In this document: piece by piece, positions 56,878-64,000 of the stretch
Layout of the letters: every line of letters begins with the position of its first letter
Position numbering within the stretch: position 1 is the first letter of the stretch
Origin: VXMO01 sp965219405
GTDB taxonomy: Bacteria > Chloroflexota > Dehalococcoidia > UBA6926
Length of the DNA stretch: 64,000 nucleotides
Assembly (NCBI GenBank): GCA_965219405.1
Contig: OZ244736.1
Location: 62,001-126,000, forward strand
Direction: 5' to 3'
Notes under the pieces: model-generated
The model's database searches: none
What the model saw: only the letters and a program-made list of their open reading frames with translations
What the model was told of the DNA's origin: nothing
Program-made: the position numbers and the translations under genes

Positions 56878-58968
56878 ATGGTCACCGACTTACCACTCTC
56901 CAAGATCCGAAACATCGGCTTTATCGCGCATATCGACGCCGGAAAGACAACAGTGTCCGAGCGCGTGCTGTATTTCACAGGCCGGACCTACAAGCTGGGC
57001 ACCGTCGATGAGGGAACGGCCGTCATGGACTGGATGCCGCAGGAAAAGGAACGCGGCATCACCATCGTATCCGCGGCGACGACCGTGGACTGGAATGGGT
57101 TTACGGTCAACATTATCGACACGCCCGGGCACGTCGATTTCACCGCGGAGGTTGAACGCAGCCTCCGCGTTCTTGATGGCGGCGTTGTTATTCTCGACGC
57201 CAACGCAGGTGTCGAACCGCAGTCAGAGACTGTGTGGCGGCAAGCGGACAGATATCACGTGCCGCGAGTTGTTTTTGTCAACAAGATGGACAAGATCGGC
57301 GCGGACTTTTTCGCGTCCGTTGACTCGATTCACGTCCGACTGAACGCCATCCCCGTCCCGGTCCAGATTCCGTGGGGCAAGGAAGATGATTTCCGCGGCG
57401 TTATCGATCTGATCCGGCAGGTCACCATCACCTGGGAGGACGCCGACGGCGCGACCATGGTGGAGCAGCCGATTCCTGAGGAGTTGGCCGAGGATGCGGC
57501 CCGCTACCGCGACGCAATGATTGAGCGCGCGGCAGAGCAGGACGATGAGTTGATGGTCAAGTACCTCGAAGGGGAGGAGTTGACCAAGGACGAGATTCGC
57601 CGTGGGCTGCGCGCCGGAACGGTCAAGATGGCCATTTATCCTGTTTTCTGTGGCACGGCGCTGCGGAACAAGGGCGTGCAGCCGCTCATCGACGCCATCA
57701 CGGATTTTCTGCCCTCTCCGCTGGACGTCCCGCCCGTGCAGGGAACGGACCCGCGCAACGAGGACGTTGTTATCGAGCGCGCGCCGGATCCGTCCGAGCC
57801 GTTCTCCGCACTCGCTTTCAAGGTTGTGACGGACCCCTTCGCGGGCCGTCTCGTTTATCTACGCATCTATTCGGGCACAGGCAAGGCGGGGGCGACCGTT
57901 CTCAATACGAGCCGGCAGGGGCGAGAGCGCCTTGGCCGCCTGATCCAGATGCACTCTAATCACCGTGAGGAACTTGAGGAGGCAACGGCAGGCAATATCG
58001 TCGCCGCCGTCGGACTCAAAGACACATTCACCGGCGATACGATCAGCGCCGTGAACAGCCCGGTCCTTCTCGAATCCATTCGCTTCCCGGAGCCTGTCAT
58101 CTCTATGGCTATTGAGCCGAAGACGCGGGAGGAAGAGGAGAAGCTGGTGGATGCCCTGGTCAAGCTGGGGCAGGAGGATCCGACGTTCCGATCGTCACAC
58201 GATATGGAGACTGGACAGACGGTCATCTCCGGCATGGGCGAGCTACATATTGAGGTCATTGTCGACCGTCTCAAGCGTGAGTTCCGTGTGGACGCGCGGA
58301 CGGGCCGCCCGCAGGTGGCATACCGCGAAACGATCACGCGGACGGCACGGGCGGAGGGCCGCTACGTTCGGCAGACGGGCGGACGCGGTCAGTACGGTCA
58401 CGTCTGGCTTGAGGTTGAGCCCCTGGAGCCGGGTAGCGGCATTGAGTTTGTGAACAAGATCGTGGGCGGCACGGTGCCACGCGAGTACGTCCCCGCCGTT
58501 GAGCAGGGCGCGCGCGAGGCGGCGCAGAACGGTCAGCTGACCGGGTTCCCCATCGTTGATCTTCGCATCACTATCGATGACGGCTCGTTCCACGAGGTGG
58601 ACTCGTCCGAGATGGCGTTCAAGATGGCCGGATCCATGGGATTCAAGGCCGCCATCGGACGGGCCCGGCCTGTCGCGCTTGAGCCGATCATGAAGGTAGA
58701 GGTGGTTGGGCCGGCGGCGTCCATCGGTGACGTGATGGGCGATCTGCAAAGCCGGCGCGCGCAGGTGCAGGGAATGGAGAGCCGCGGCGAACTCGGAATC
58801 GTGACGGCATTCGTTCCCCTCGCGGAGATGTTCGGGTATGCTACATCTCTGCGCTCCGCCACGCAGGGACGCGCTAGCTACAGTATGGAGTTCGATCACT
58901 ACAGCCACGTCCCGCAACAGGTGGTTGAATCGCTGACCCGACGTCCGGCAAGCGTCGGGGCACGATAG
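56878..58968 (+). CDS. fusA: Elongation factor G
   Basis: A 696-residue GTPase driving translocation. G1 is AHIDAGKTTVSERVL, the switch region follows in RGITIVSAAT, G3 is DTPGHVDF, G4 is VNKMDKIGADF; domain II to V are normal, ending with AxSYSMEFDHYSHVPQQV. It is the second step in the str part of the operon. tuf does not follow. Confidence 0.98.
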   Translation: MVTDLPLSKIRNIGFIAHIDAGKTTVSERVLYFTGRTYKLGTVDEGTAVMDWMPQEKERGITIVSAATTVDWNGFTVNIIDTPGHVDFTAEVERSLRVLDGGVVILDANAGVEPQSETVWRQADRYHVPRVVFVNKMDKIGADFFASVDSIHVRLNAIPVPVQIPWGKEDDFRGVIDLIRQVTITWEDADGATMVEQPIPEELAEDAARYRDAMIERAAEQDDELMVKYLEGEELTKDEIRRGLRAGTVKMAIYPVFCGTALRNKGVQPLIDAITDFLPSPLDVPPVQGTDPRNEDVVIERAPDPSEPFSALAFKVVTDPFAGRLVYLRIYSGTGKAGATVLNTSRQGRERLGRLIQMHSNHREELEEATAGNIVAAVGLKDTFTGDTISAVNSPVLLESIRFPEPVISMAIEPKTREEEEKLVDALVKLGQEDPTFRSSHDMETGQTVISGMGELHIEVIVDRLKREFRVDARTGRPQVAYRETITRTARAEGRYVRQTGGRGQYGHVWLEVEPLEPGSGIEFVNKIVGGTVPREYVPAVEQGAREAAQNGQLTGFPIVDLRITIDDGSFHEVDSSEMAFKMAGSMGFKAAIGRARPVALEPIMKVEVVGPAASIGDVMGDLQSRRAQVQGMESRGELGIVTAFVPLAEMFGYATSLRSATQGRASYSMEFDHYSHVPQQVVESLTRRPASVGAR

Positions 58969-58989
58969 GCGGGACAACAGGGAAGAATC

Positions 58990-59310
58990 ATGACAACCGT
59001 GCGACAACGACAGAAGATACGCATCACGCTGAAGGCGTTTGACCATCGCCTGCTGGATGTGTCTGCCGTGCAGATTGTGGAGGCGGCGGAGGGGACGGGC
59101 GCGCAGGTGTCCGGGCCGATCCCGTTGCCGACGCGCATCAAGCGGTTCACGGTGATTCGCTCACCACACGTGGACAAGGACTCACGCGAGCAGTTCGAGA
59201 TTCGGACACACAAGCGAATCGTCGATATTCTCGACCCGACATCACGCACCATCGATTCACTGACGCACCTGGATCTGCCGGCGGGCGTCAGCATCGAAAT
59301 CAGCTCATAG
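58990..59310 (+). CDS. rpsJ: 30S ribosomal protein S10
   Basis: A 106-residue S10/NusE. RIRIRLKAFDHRxLD opens as KIRITLKAFDHRLLDVSAVQ, GPIPLPTRIKRFTVIRSPHV and THKRIVDILDPTSRTIDSLT follow. It starts the S10 section 21 bp after fusA, where tuf usually stands. Confidence 0.97.
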   Translation: MTTVRQRQKIRITLKAFDHRLLDVSAVQIVEAAEGTGAQVSGPIPLPTRIKRFTVIRSPHVDKDSREQFEIRTHKRIVDILDPTSRTIDSLTHLDLPAGVSIEISS

Positions 59311-59335
59311 GAATCACACCAGGTATTTTCCGACA

Positions 59336-59968
59336 ATGCTCTCTGCACTATTAGGAACCAAACTCGGCATGACGCAGTACATCCATGAGGATGGGACTGT
59401 GTCCGCCGTGACGGCCATCCGGGTCGGGCCCTGTACGGTGACGCAAGTCAAAACGGCCGTGACAGACGGCTATGACGCGGTGCAGATCGGCTACGAGGAA
59501 ATTCCCGAACGCAAGCTGAACGGGCCGCGCCGCGGCCACCTGTCCAAGAACGATATCAGCCCGCTGCGGCACCTGAGAGAGGTGCGGGCGCAGGGCGATA
59601 TGCCGGAGGTTGGGACCGTTGTGACGGCGGATCAGGTCTTTGAGGTTGGGGAGCAGGTTGATCTAACGGCGAAATCCAAGGGCAAGGGTTTCGCAGGCGG
59701 CGTCAAGCGCTGGCATTTCCGCGGCGGCCCGAAGACGCACGGACAGGGCGACCGATGGCGAGCGCCCGGCTCCGTTGGCGCCGGCACAACTCCCGGCCGG
59801 GTTCGCAAGGGACTCAAGATGGCCGGTCAGATGGGCAATAAGAGAACGACACAGAAGAGCGGTCTCGTTGTGGCCGTGGACGTGGAGCACAACCTGGTAT
59901 TTGTGCGCGGCTCCGCGCCGGGGGCGCCGGACGGAATCGTCCTGGTGCGCAAGAAGGCGAGCCGCTGA
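59336..59968 (+). CDS. rplC: 50S ribosomal protein L3
   Basis: A 210-residue L3. LGTKLGMTQYIHEDGTVSAV opens, GKGFAGGVKRWHFRGGPKTH with GQGDRWRAPGSVGAGTTPGR forms the central loop near the peptidyl-transferase centre, and the MGNKRTTQKSGLVV end is normal. Stop sits 1 bp before the rplD start. Confidence 0.98.
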   Translation: MLSALLGTKLGMTQYIHEDGTVSAVTAIRVGPCTVTQVKTAVTDGYDAVQIGYEEIPERKLNGPRRGHLSKNDISPLRHLREVRAQGDMPEVGTVVTADQVFEVGEQVDLTAKSKGKGFAGGVKRWHFRGGPKTHGQGDRWRAPGSVGAGTTPGRVRKGLKMAGQMGNKRTTQKSGLVVAVDVEHNLVFVRGSAPGAPDGIVLVRKKASR

Positions 59969-59969
59969 T

Positions 59970-60614
59970 ATGGAAGTTGACGTCCGCAATACGAGCGGGC
60001 AGGTCGTTGACCACGTAGAGGTGAGCGACCTGCTCTTCAATGCGCCGATCTACGAGGCCCTTGTTCACCAGGCGCTTGTGCGGCAGCGCGCGAACGCTCG
60101 CCAGGGGACGCATTCCACAAAGTCACGCGGCGAGATACGCGGCGGCGGGCGCAAGCCGTGGCGTCAGAAGTACACGGGCCGTGCCCGGCAGGGCAGCATC
60201 CGCTCTCCACTGTGGCGTCACGGTGGCGTGACATTCGGCCCCAAGCCTCGCAGTTATCGGCAAGACATTCCGGTTCGCATGAGGCGGCAGGCGCTGCGCA
60301 GCGTGCTGACAAGCAAGCTGGCAGACGGAGACCTGATCATCATCGACAGCTTCGGGTTGGAGAGGCCGCGCACGAAGGACGTGCTGGCAGCGCTGCAGAG
60401 CCTCGAGATAAAGACCCCTGCCCTGCTGGTGACGGCGGAGCCGGAGGAGAACCTGATTCGCTCAGCGCACAATGTGCCGCGGGTCAAGACGCTGCCGGCG
60501 CGGTATATGAACGTTGGCGATCTGCTGGCGCATCGCAAGTTGGTGATCACGCTGGACGCAGTACGCAGCGCGGAAGAGTTGTGGGCGAAGAGCGGCAGAA
60601 AGGCGGAGAGGTAG
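59970..60614 (+). CDS. rplD: 50S ribosomal protein L4
   Basis: A 214-residue L4. The ATG at 59970 is used; the frame further upstream overlaps rplC. The tunnel loop is RQGTHSTKSRGEIRGGGRKP and WRQKYTGRARQGSIRSPLWR, followed by DDLII-type DGDLIIIDSFGLERPRTKDV and PARYMNVGDLLAHRKLVITL. It may regulate the operon as in E. coli, though no L4 site was recognised. Confidence 0.97.
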   Translation: MEVDVRNTSGQVVDHVEVSDLLFNAPIYEALVHQALVRQRANARQGTHSTKSRGEIRGGGRKPWRQKYTGRARQGSIRSPLWRHGGVTFGPKPRSYRQDIPVRMRRQALRSVLTSKLADGDLIIIDSFGLERPRTKDVLAALQSLEIKTPALLVTAEPEENLIRSAHNVPRVKTLPARYMNVGDLLAHRKLVITLDAVRSAEELWAKSGRKAER

Positions 60615-60616
60615 TC

Positions 60617-60907
60617 ATGGACCTGCATCCGCTGGAGGTGTTGCGCCGCCCCGTGATTACAGAGAAGTACACGGCGCTCCAGGACCGGAGCAAGTACGCG
60701 TTTGAGGTGCATCGCAAAGCGAATAAGAAGCAGATACGCGAGGCGGTGGAGATTGCGTTCCGCGTGCGGGTCTCAAGCGTGAACGTGATGAACGTCAAGA
60801 GCAAAACCAGGCGCGCCGGGCTGAAAACGTATCAGACGAAGCCGTGGAAGAAGGCCGTTGTGACCCTGCATGCGGGCGAGCGTATCGAGGTCTTCGAAGG
60901 CGTGTAG
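60617..60907 (+). CDS. rplW: 50S ribosomal protein L23
   Basis: A 96-residue L23 located at the peptide exit. LEVLRRPVITEKYTALQDRS opens and YAFEVHRKANKKQIREAVE follows. Start ATG 60617 lies 2 bp after rplD's stop; a longer frame upstream is not used. Confidence 0.97.
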   Translation: MDLHPLEVLRRPVITEKYTALQDRSKYAFEVHRKANKKQIREAVEIAFRVRVSSVNVMNVKSKTRRAGLKTYQTKPWKKAVVTLHAGERIEVFEGV

Positions 60908-60917
60908 GGGCAGAGTG

Positions 60918-61763
60918 ATGGCAGTCAAAACAGTCAAACCCACATCACCCGGCCGCCGCGGCATGGTTCTCGATGCGTTCGACGACATCGACAAAGTGCG
61001 GCCGGAAAAGACACTCGTGGAGCCGCTGAAGAGCAACGCCGGGCGCAACCATTCCGGCCGAATCACCACCCGCCATCGCGGCGGCGGTGTGAAGCGTTCC
61101 TATCGCATTGTCGATTTCAAGCGCAATAAGCTTGGGGTTCCGGCGTCCGTCAAGACGATTGAATATGACCCTAACCGCTCGTCGCGGATCGCGCTTTTGC
61201 ACTACCACGACGGTGAGAAGCGGTATATTATTGCGCCTCTTGGCCTACAGCGCGGCGACGTGTTGTCGTCCGGGCCGGAGGCGGAGGTTCGCGTCGGCAA
61301 CGCGCTGCCGCTGGGAGTGATCCCAACGGGCACGACGGTGCACAACATCGAGATTCATCTCGGCAAGGGCGGACAGCTTGTCCGCGGCGCGGGCACTGGC
61401 GCGCAGGTCATGGCGCATGAGGACAAATACACGCTGCTCCGGCTGCCTTCGGGCGAGCTGCGGCGCGTGCTCTCAGCCTGCTACGCGACCATCGGACAGG
61501 TCGGCAACCCCGATCATAAGAACCTGTCATGGGGCAAGGCGGGCAGAAAGCGTCTCAAGGGATGGCGCCCAACGGTGCGCGGGTCCGCAATGTCTCCGCG
61601 CGACCATCCGCACGGGGGCGGCGAAGGACGTTCGCCAATCGGGATGCCCGGGCCGAAATCGCCGTGGGGCAAGCCGACACTCGGCAAGCGGACACGCAGG
61701 AACAAGAAGACGGACGTGTTCATCGTCCGTCGGCGCGGCGGGCGCAGAGGCTCGCGCCGCTAG
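60918..61763 (+). CDS. rplB: 50S ribosomal protein L2
   Basis: A 281-residue L2. NHSGRITTRHRGGGVKRSYR, GNALPLGVIPTGTTVHNIE and the C-terminal RGSAMSPRDHPHGGGEGRSP (peptidyl-transferase His) are present. Start ATG 60918; it begins 10 bp after rplW. Confidence 0.98.
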   Translation: MAVKTVKPTSPGRRGMVLDAFDDIDKVRPEKTLVEPLKSNAGRNHSGRITTRHRGGGVKRSYRIVDFKRNKLGVPASVKTIEYDPNRSSRIALLHYHDGEKRYIIAPLGLQRGDVLSSGPEAEVRVGNALPLGVIPTGTTVHNIEIHLGKGGQLVRGAGTGAQVMAHEDKYTLLRLPSGELRRVLSACYATIGQVGNPDHKNLSWGKAGRKRLKGWRPTVRGSAMSPRDHPHGGGEGRSPIGMPGPKSPWGKPTLGKRTRRNKKTDVFIVRRRGGRRGSRR

Positions 61764-61807
61764 GAATCTGAACGAGAACGGACGAGAACAAGGAACACTG
61801 AAGAACG

Positions 61808-62086
61808 ATGTCGCGATCAGTCAAGAAGGGTCCGTACATAGAGCCCAAGCTCTTGCGCAAGGTAACCATCGCGCAGCAGACGAACTCGCGGGCGGTGATC
61901 CGCACGTGGTCGCGCGCGTCAACCATAGTGCCGGAGATGGTGGGACTAAACATGGCTGTGCATGACGGTCGGCGGCACATTCCCTTGTTCATCACAGAGA
62001 ACATGGTGGGTCACAAGCTTGGCGAGTTCGCGCCGACACGGACATTCCGCGGCCACGTTCGCAATGAGCGTCAGGCCAGGCGGTAG
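61808..62086 (+). CDS. rpsS: 30S ribosomal protein S19
   Basis: A 92-residue S19: MSRSVKKGPYIEPKLLRKVT, TIVPEMVGLNMAVHDGRRH, PLFITENMVGHKLGEFAPTR. Normal. Confidence 0.97.
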   Translation: MSRSVKKGPYIEPKLLRKVTIAQQTNSRAVIRTWSRASTIVPEMVGLNMAVHDGRRHIPLFITENMVGHKLGEFAPTRTFRGHVRNERQARR

Positions 62087-62101
62087 GGCGGAGAGGGCGC
62101 G

Positions 62102-62443
62102 ATGCAGGTAACAGCACGAGCACGCCGTATGTCTCTCTCCGTACGCAAGCTGCACGTCATCACGCAGATGCTGCCCGGCATGAATGTCGACGACGCTCTC
62201 ACACAATTGCAGTTCATGGCGAGTCCATGGGCGAAGGAAGTCGCGAAGGTTGTGCGTTCAGCGGCGGCGAACGCGGAGAACAACTACGACCTGGATCCGA
62301 GTATGTTGCGCATCGCGCGCATGGACATTGGGCCGGCGGAGACGCTGCGGCGGTTCAAGCCGCGTGCACGGGGTCAGGCCGGCAAACATTTCCGCAAGCA
62401 CAGCAATTTGACGGTCATCGTGGATGACGAGGAGAACGGCTAA
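62102..62443 (+). CDS. rplV: 50S ribosomal protein L22
   Basis: A 113-residue L22. It carries RMSLSVRKLHVITQMLPGM, the KxVxSAAANAENNYDLDPS hairpin-tunnel region and TLRRFKPRARGQAGKHFRKH. Its stop overlaps the rpsC start (TAATG). Confidence 0.97.
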   Translation: MQVTARARRMSLSVRKLHVITQMLPGMNVDDALTQLQFMASPWAKEVAKVVRSAAANAENNYDLDPSMLRIARMDIGPAETLRRFKPRARGQAGKHFRKHSNLTVIVDDEENG

Positions 62444-63372
62444 TGGGTCATAAGGTTCACCCGTTTGGGTTCCGCCTCGGGTACATCCGGGATTGGCAGA
62501 CGCACTGGTTCGCTGATCGCGCTGAGCAATATCGAACGAATTTGCAGGAGGATCTGCAGATTCGAGACCACATCATAAACAAGCACCGTGATGCCGCTGT
62601 TGCGCGAGTGGAGCTGGAGCGCAAGACGAGCGAGGTGCGGGCGCTGATTCACACGGCGCGGCCGGGCGTGGTCATCGGGCGCGGCGGTCAGCGTGTTGAG
62701 GAACTCCGCCAGGAACTTGAAAACCTGACTGGCAAGCGGGTCCGCGTGGATATCAACGAGATTCGTCAGCCGGAGCTTGAGGCGACGCTGGTCGCACAGA
62801 GCATCGCTGACCAGATCCAGCGGCAAGTTTCCTTCCGTCGTGCCACTCGGCAGGCCGTTCAACGGTCCATGCAGGCCGGCGCGCAAGGGATTCGAGTCGC
62901 GGTTGCAGGACGACTGGGCGGCGCGGAGATCGCACGCACAGAGAAAGCGATGGACGGCCGCGTCCCGCTCCACACGCTGCGCGCCGATATTGACTTCGGC
63001 ACTGCGGAGGCGCGGACGCAGATGGGTCAGATCGGTGTCAAGGTCTGGGTCTATCGCGGCGATATTGTGACGGAGGCGACACCGGAGGAACTGGCGCGAC
63101 GCAGCGCCCTGATGTCCACCCCGGTGGCGTCCTCAGATAACGGGGCTGCGGACAGCCCGGCGCCTGCTGCCGAGGCGACACCTCCTGAGAGCGCCACTCC
63201 CGCCGTTGCCGAGGCCGAGGCGACGACTCCTGAGAGCGCCACTCCCGCCGTTGTCGAGGCCGAGGCGACGACTCCTGAGAGCGACAGTCCCGCAGAAATC
63301 GAAACGCCGGCCGCAGAAGCCGAAACGCCCGCCGCGGCTGAAGAGGCGGACACTAACGAGAACGACGAGTAG
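62443..63372 (+). CDS. rpsC: 30S ribosomal protein S3 with acidic repeat tail
   Basis: A 309-residue S3, longer than the usual 210-235. The KH domain lies at about 40-110 (RPGVVIGRGGQRVEELRQEL) and the C-terminal half through GVKVWVYRGDIVTE is standard. From about residue 225 it adds roughly 85 residues of Ala/Pro/Glu/Thr low complexity. A 45-bp unit encoding AEAEATTPESATPAV repeats about 2.5 times (63190-63290), followed by further EAETPAA-type sequence. The tail is acidic and unlike any ribosomal domain. It is probably translated because the frame is kept to the stop and rplP follows. Confidence 0.97.
   Translation: MGHKVHPFGFRLGYIRDWQTHWFADRAEQYRTNLQEDLQIRDHIINKHRDAAVARVELERKTSEVRALIHTARPGVVIGRGGQRVEELRQELENLTGKRVRVDINEIRQPELEATLVAQSIADQIQRQVSFRRATRQAVQRSMQAGAQGIRVAVAGRLGGAEIARTEKAMDGRVPLHTLRADIDFGTAEARTQMGQIGVKVWVYRGDIVTEATPEELARRSALMSTPVASSDNGAADSPAPAAEATPPESATPAVAEAEATTPESATPAVVEAEATTPESDSPAEIETPAAEAETPAAAEEADTNENDE
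63190..63290 (+). repeat. 45-bp tandem repeat inside rpsC
   Basis: About two and a half copies of a unit whose core is GCCGAGGCCGAGGCGACGAC followed by TCCTGAGAGCGCCACTCC, in frame, giving 15-residue repeats in the S3 tail. Copies differ by a few bases. Confidence 0.75.
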
Positions 63373-63387
63373 TTCGGACTAACGGAC

Positions 63388-63801
63388 ATGCTGCAACCAC
63401 GACGAGTCAAATATCGCAAGCAACACCGGGGCCGGATGCGCGGCATGGCGCAGAAGGGGAACACGGTGGCGTTTGGCGAGTTTGGAATCCAGTCGATGGA
63501 GCCGATCTGGCTCACGGGCCGCCAAATTGAGGCGGCGCGGCGAGCGATGACTCGCCACGTCCGGCGCGGCGGCCAGATATGGATTCGTGTATTCCCGCAT
63601 AAGTCGATTACGAAGAAGCCATTGGAGACACGGATGGGCGCCGGCAAGGGGAACGTGGAGGGCTGGGTAGCCGTGGTGCGCCCCGGCAAGATCCTGTTCG
63701 AGATTGCAGGGGTTCCTGAAGAAGCTGCGCGTCGGGCGATGCGGCTGGCGCAGGACAAGCTGCCCATCCGCACACAGATCGTCACTCGTGACATGGAGTA
63801 G
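63388..63801 (+). CDS. rplP: 50S ribosomal protein L16
   Basis: A 137-residue L16. MLQPRRVKYRKQHRGRMRGM opens and EARRRAMTRHVRR-type IEAARRAMTRHVRRGGQIWI, FPHKSITKKPLETRMGAGKG and GWVAVVRPGKILFE follow. Binds near the A-site tRNA. Confidence 0.98.
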   Translation: MLQPRRVKYRKQHRGRMRGMAQKGNTVAFGEFGIQSMEPIWLTGRQIEAARRAMTRHVRRGGQIWIRVFPHKSITKKPLETRMGAGKGNVEGWVAVVRPGKILFEIAGVPEEAARRAMRLAQDKLPIRTQIVTRDME

Positions 63802-63807
63802 TCCAGG

Positions 63808-64000
63808 ATGGACATGGAAGAGATACACGCGCTGAATGATGACCAGCTCCAGGAGGAGTTGGAGAATGCGCATCGTGAGCTGTTCAACCTGCGCTTTCGC
63901 GCGGTGACGCGACAGCTGGCTAACACCAGCGAGGTTGGCAAGGCGCGCAAGAGCGTCGCCCGTTTCAAGACTGTAATCCGTGAGCGGCAGTTGGAGGCCT
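63808..64000 (+). CDS. rpmC: 50S ribosomal protein L29, 3'-truncated by the window edge
   Basis: 64 codons visible from ATG 63808 without a stop. MDMEEIHALNDDQLQEELEN, LFNLRFRAVTRQLANTSEVG and the Lys/Arg-rich continuation match L29, which binds 23S rRNA at the exit tunnel. Only a few residues should be missing. Confidence 0.93.
   Translation, partial: MDMEEIHALNDDQLQEELENAHRELFNLRFRAVTRQLANTSEVGKARKSVARFKTVIRERQLEA

Noticed and set aside
58243..59046. 267-codon minus-strand frame in fusA
   Set aside because: Shadow of elongation factor G; no independent support.
1..64000. tRNA, rRNA, CRISPR array or insertion sequence
   Set aside because: No cloverleaf, repeat-spacer array or transposase was recognised on reading both strands; tRNAscan-SE or a repeat finder could overturn this for small items.

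Overview
The window is about 64 kb of gene-dense bacterial chromosome. By eye it is 58-60% GC, with no tRNA, rRNA, CRISPR array or transposase gene that I could recognise. Gene content suggests an uncultured Chloroflexota, most likely a SAR202-like or other Dehalococcoidia-related lineage. The reasons are a Trp-specific T-box leader, S21 and zinc-ribbon proteins of the types seen in that phylum, several enoyl-CoA hydratase and MaoC genes, an orphan xanthine-dehydrogenase-type subunit, and Thr/Pro-linker lipoproteins without any LPS or outer-membrane genes. This placement is inference; a ribosomal-protein tree would settle it.

Layout. 1-3.4 kb: the end of folB, a sulfite-oxidase-like molybdoenzyme, a two-domain rhodanese whose catalytic position is an in-frame TGA, dUTPase and an anchored secreted protein. 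3.6-8 kb: a degenerate sugar-nucleotidyltransferase-like protein, a medium-chain dehydrogenase, two enoyl-CoA hydratases and a zinc-ribbon NUDIX hydrolase. 8-12.3 kb: a minus-strand run xerD - cytidylate-kinase-like - tail-anchored protein - uvrC. 12.4-26 kb: an MNT/HEPN pair, lgt, recJ, fabF, an orphan HsdR-N-type nuclease, mfd, a NUDIX CoA hydrolase and two LRR lipoproteins. 26-31 kb: a promoter-rich hsp20 gene and a fatty-acid cluster (FAS1-type dehydratase, MaoC, plsX, fabG, cyclase). 31-39 kb: a xanthine-dehydrogenase-family large subunit, two paralogous unknown proteins, a second gene with an in-frame TGA (GrdB/PrdB-like family), EcsC-like, DUF362, amidohydrolase and thpR. 39-47.4 kb: a T-box-controlled trp region (trpE-trpG-MFS-trpD, then trpC-trpF-trpB; no trpA). 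47.5-54 kb: holB, lysA, two metallo-beta-lactamase-fold proteins, an M16 protease and small proteins. 54-64 kb: rpsU, a methyltransferase, a flavin reductase, then the fused str/S10 ribosomal operon from rpsL to rpmC, lacking tuf between fusA and rpsJ.

The strongest discovery is a pair of selenoprotein genes that open-reading-frame calling would cut in two. In the rhodanese (1239-2066), TGA replaces the active-site Cys codon; in the GrdB-like protein (34526-35473), TGA replaces the first Cys of a CPxC motif, giving U-P-M-C. In both, a 7-bp stem begins exactly 10 nt after the UGA and its loop opens with GG at nt 18. That is bacterial SECIS geometry, and the two stems share no sequence. The genome should therefore also carry selA, selB, selC and selD, none of which is in this window.

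Other points: nine copies of a 20-bp Neisseria-dRS3-like palindrome in two subfamilies with compensating arm changes, a Gly/Pro-rich tail on TrpC, an acidic repeat tail on ribosomal protein S3, and several well-formed sigma-70-type promoters, two of which look leaderless.
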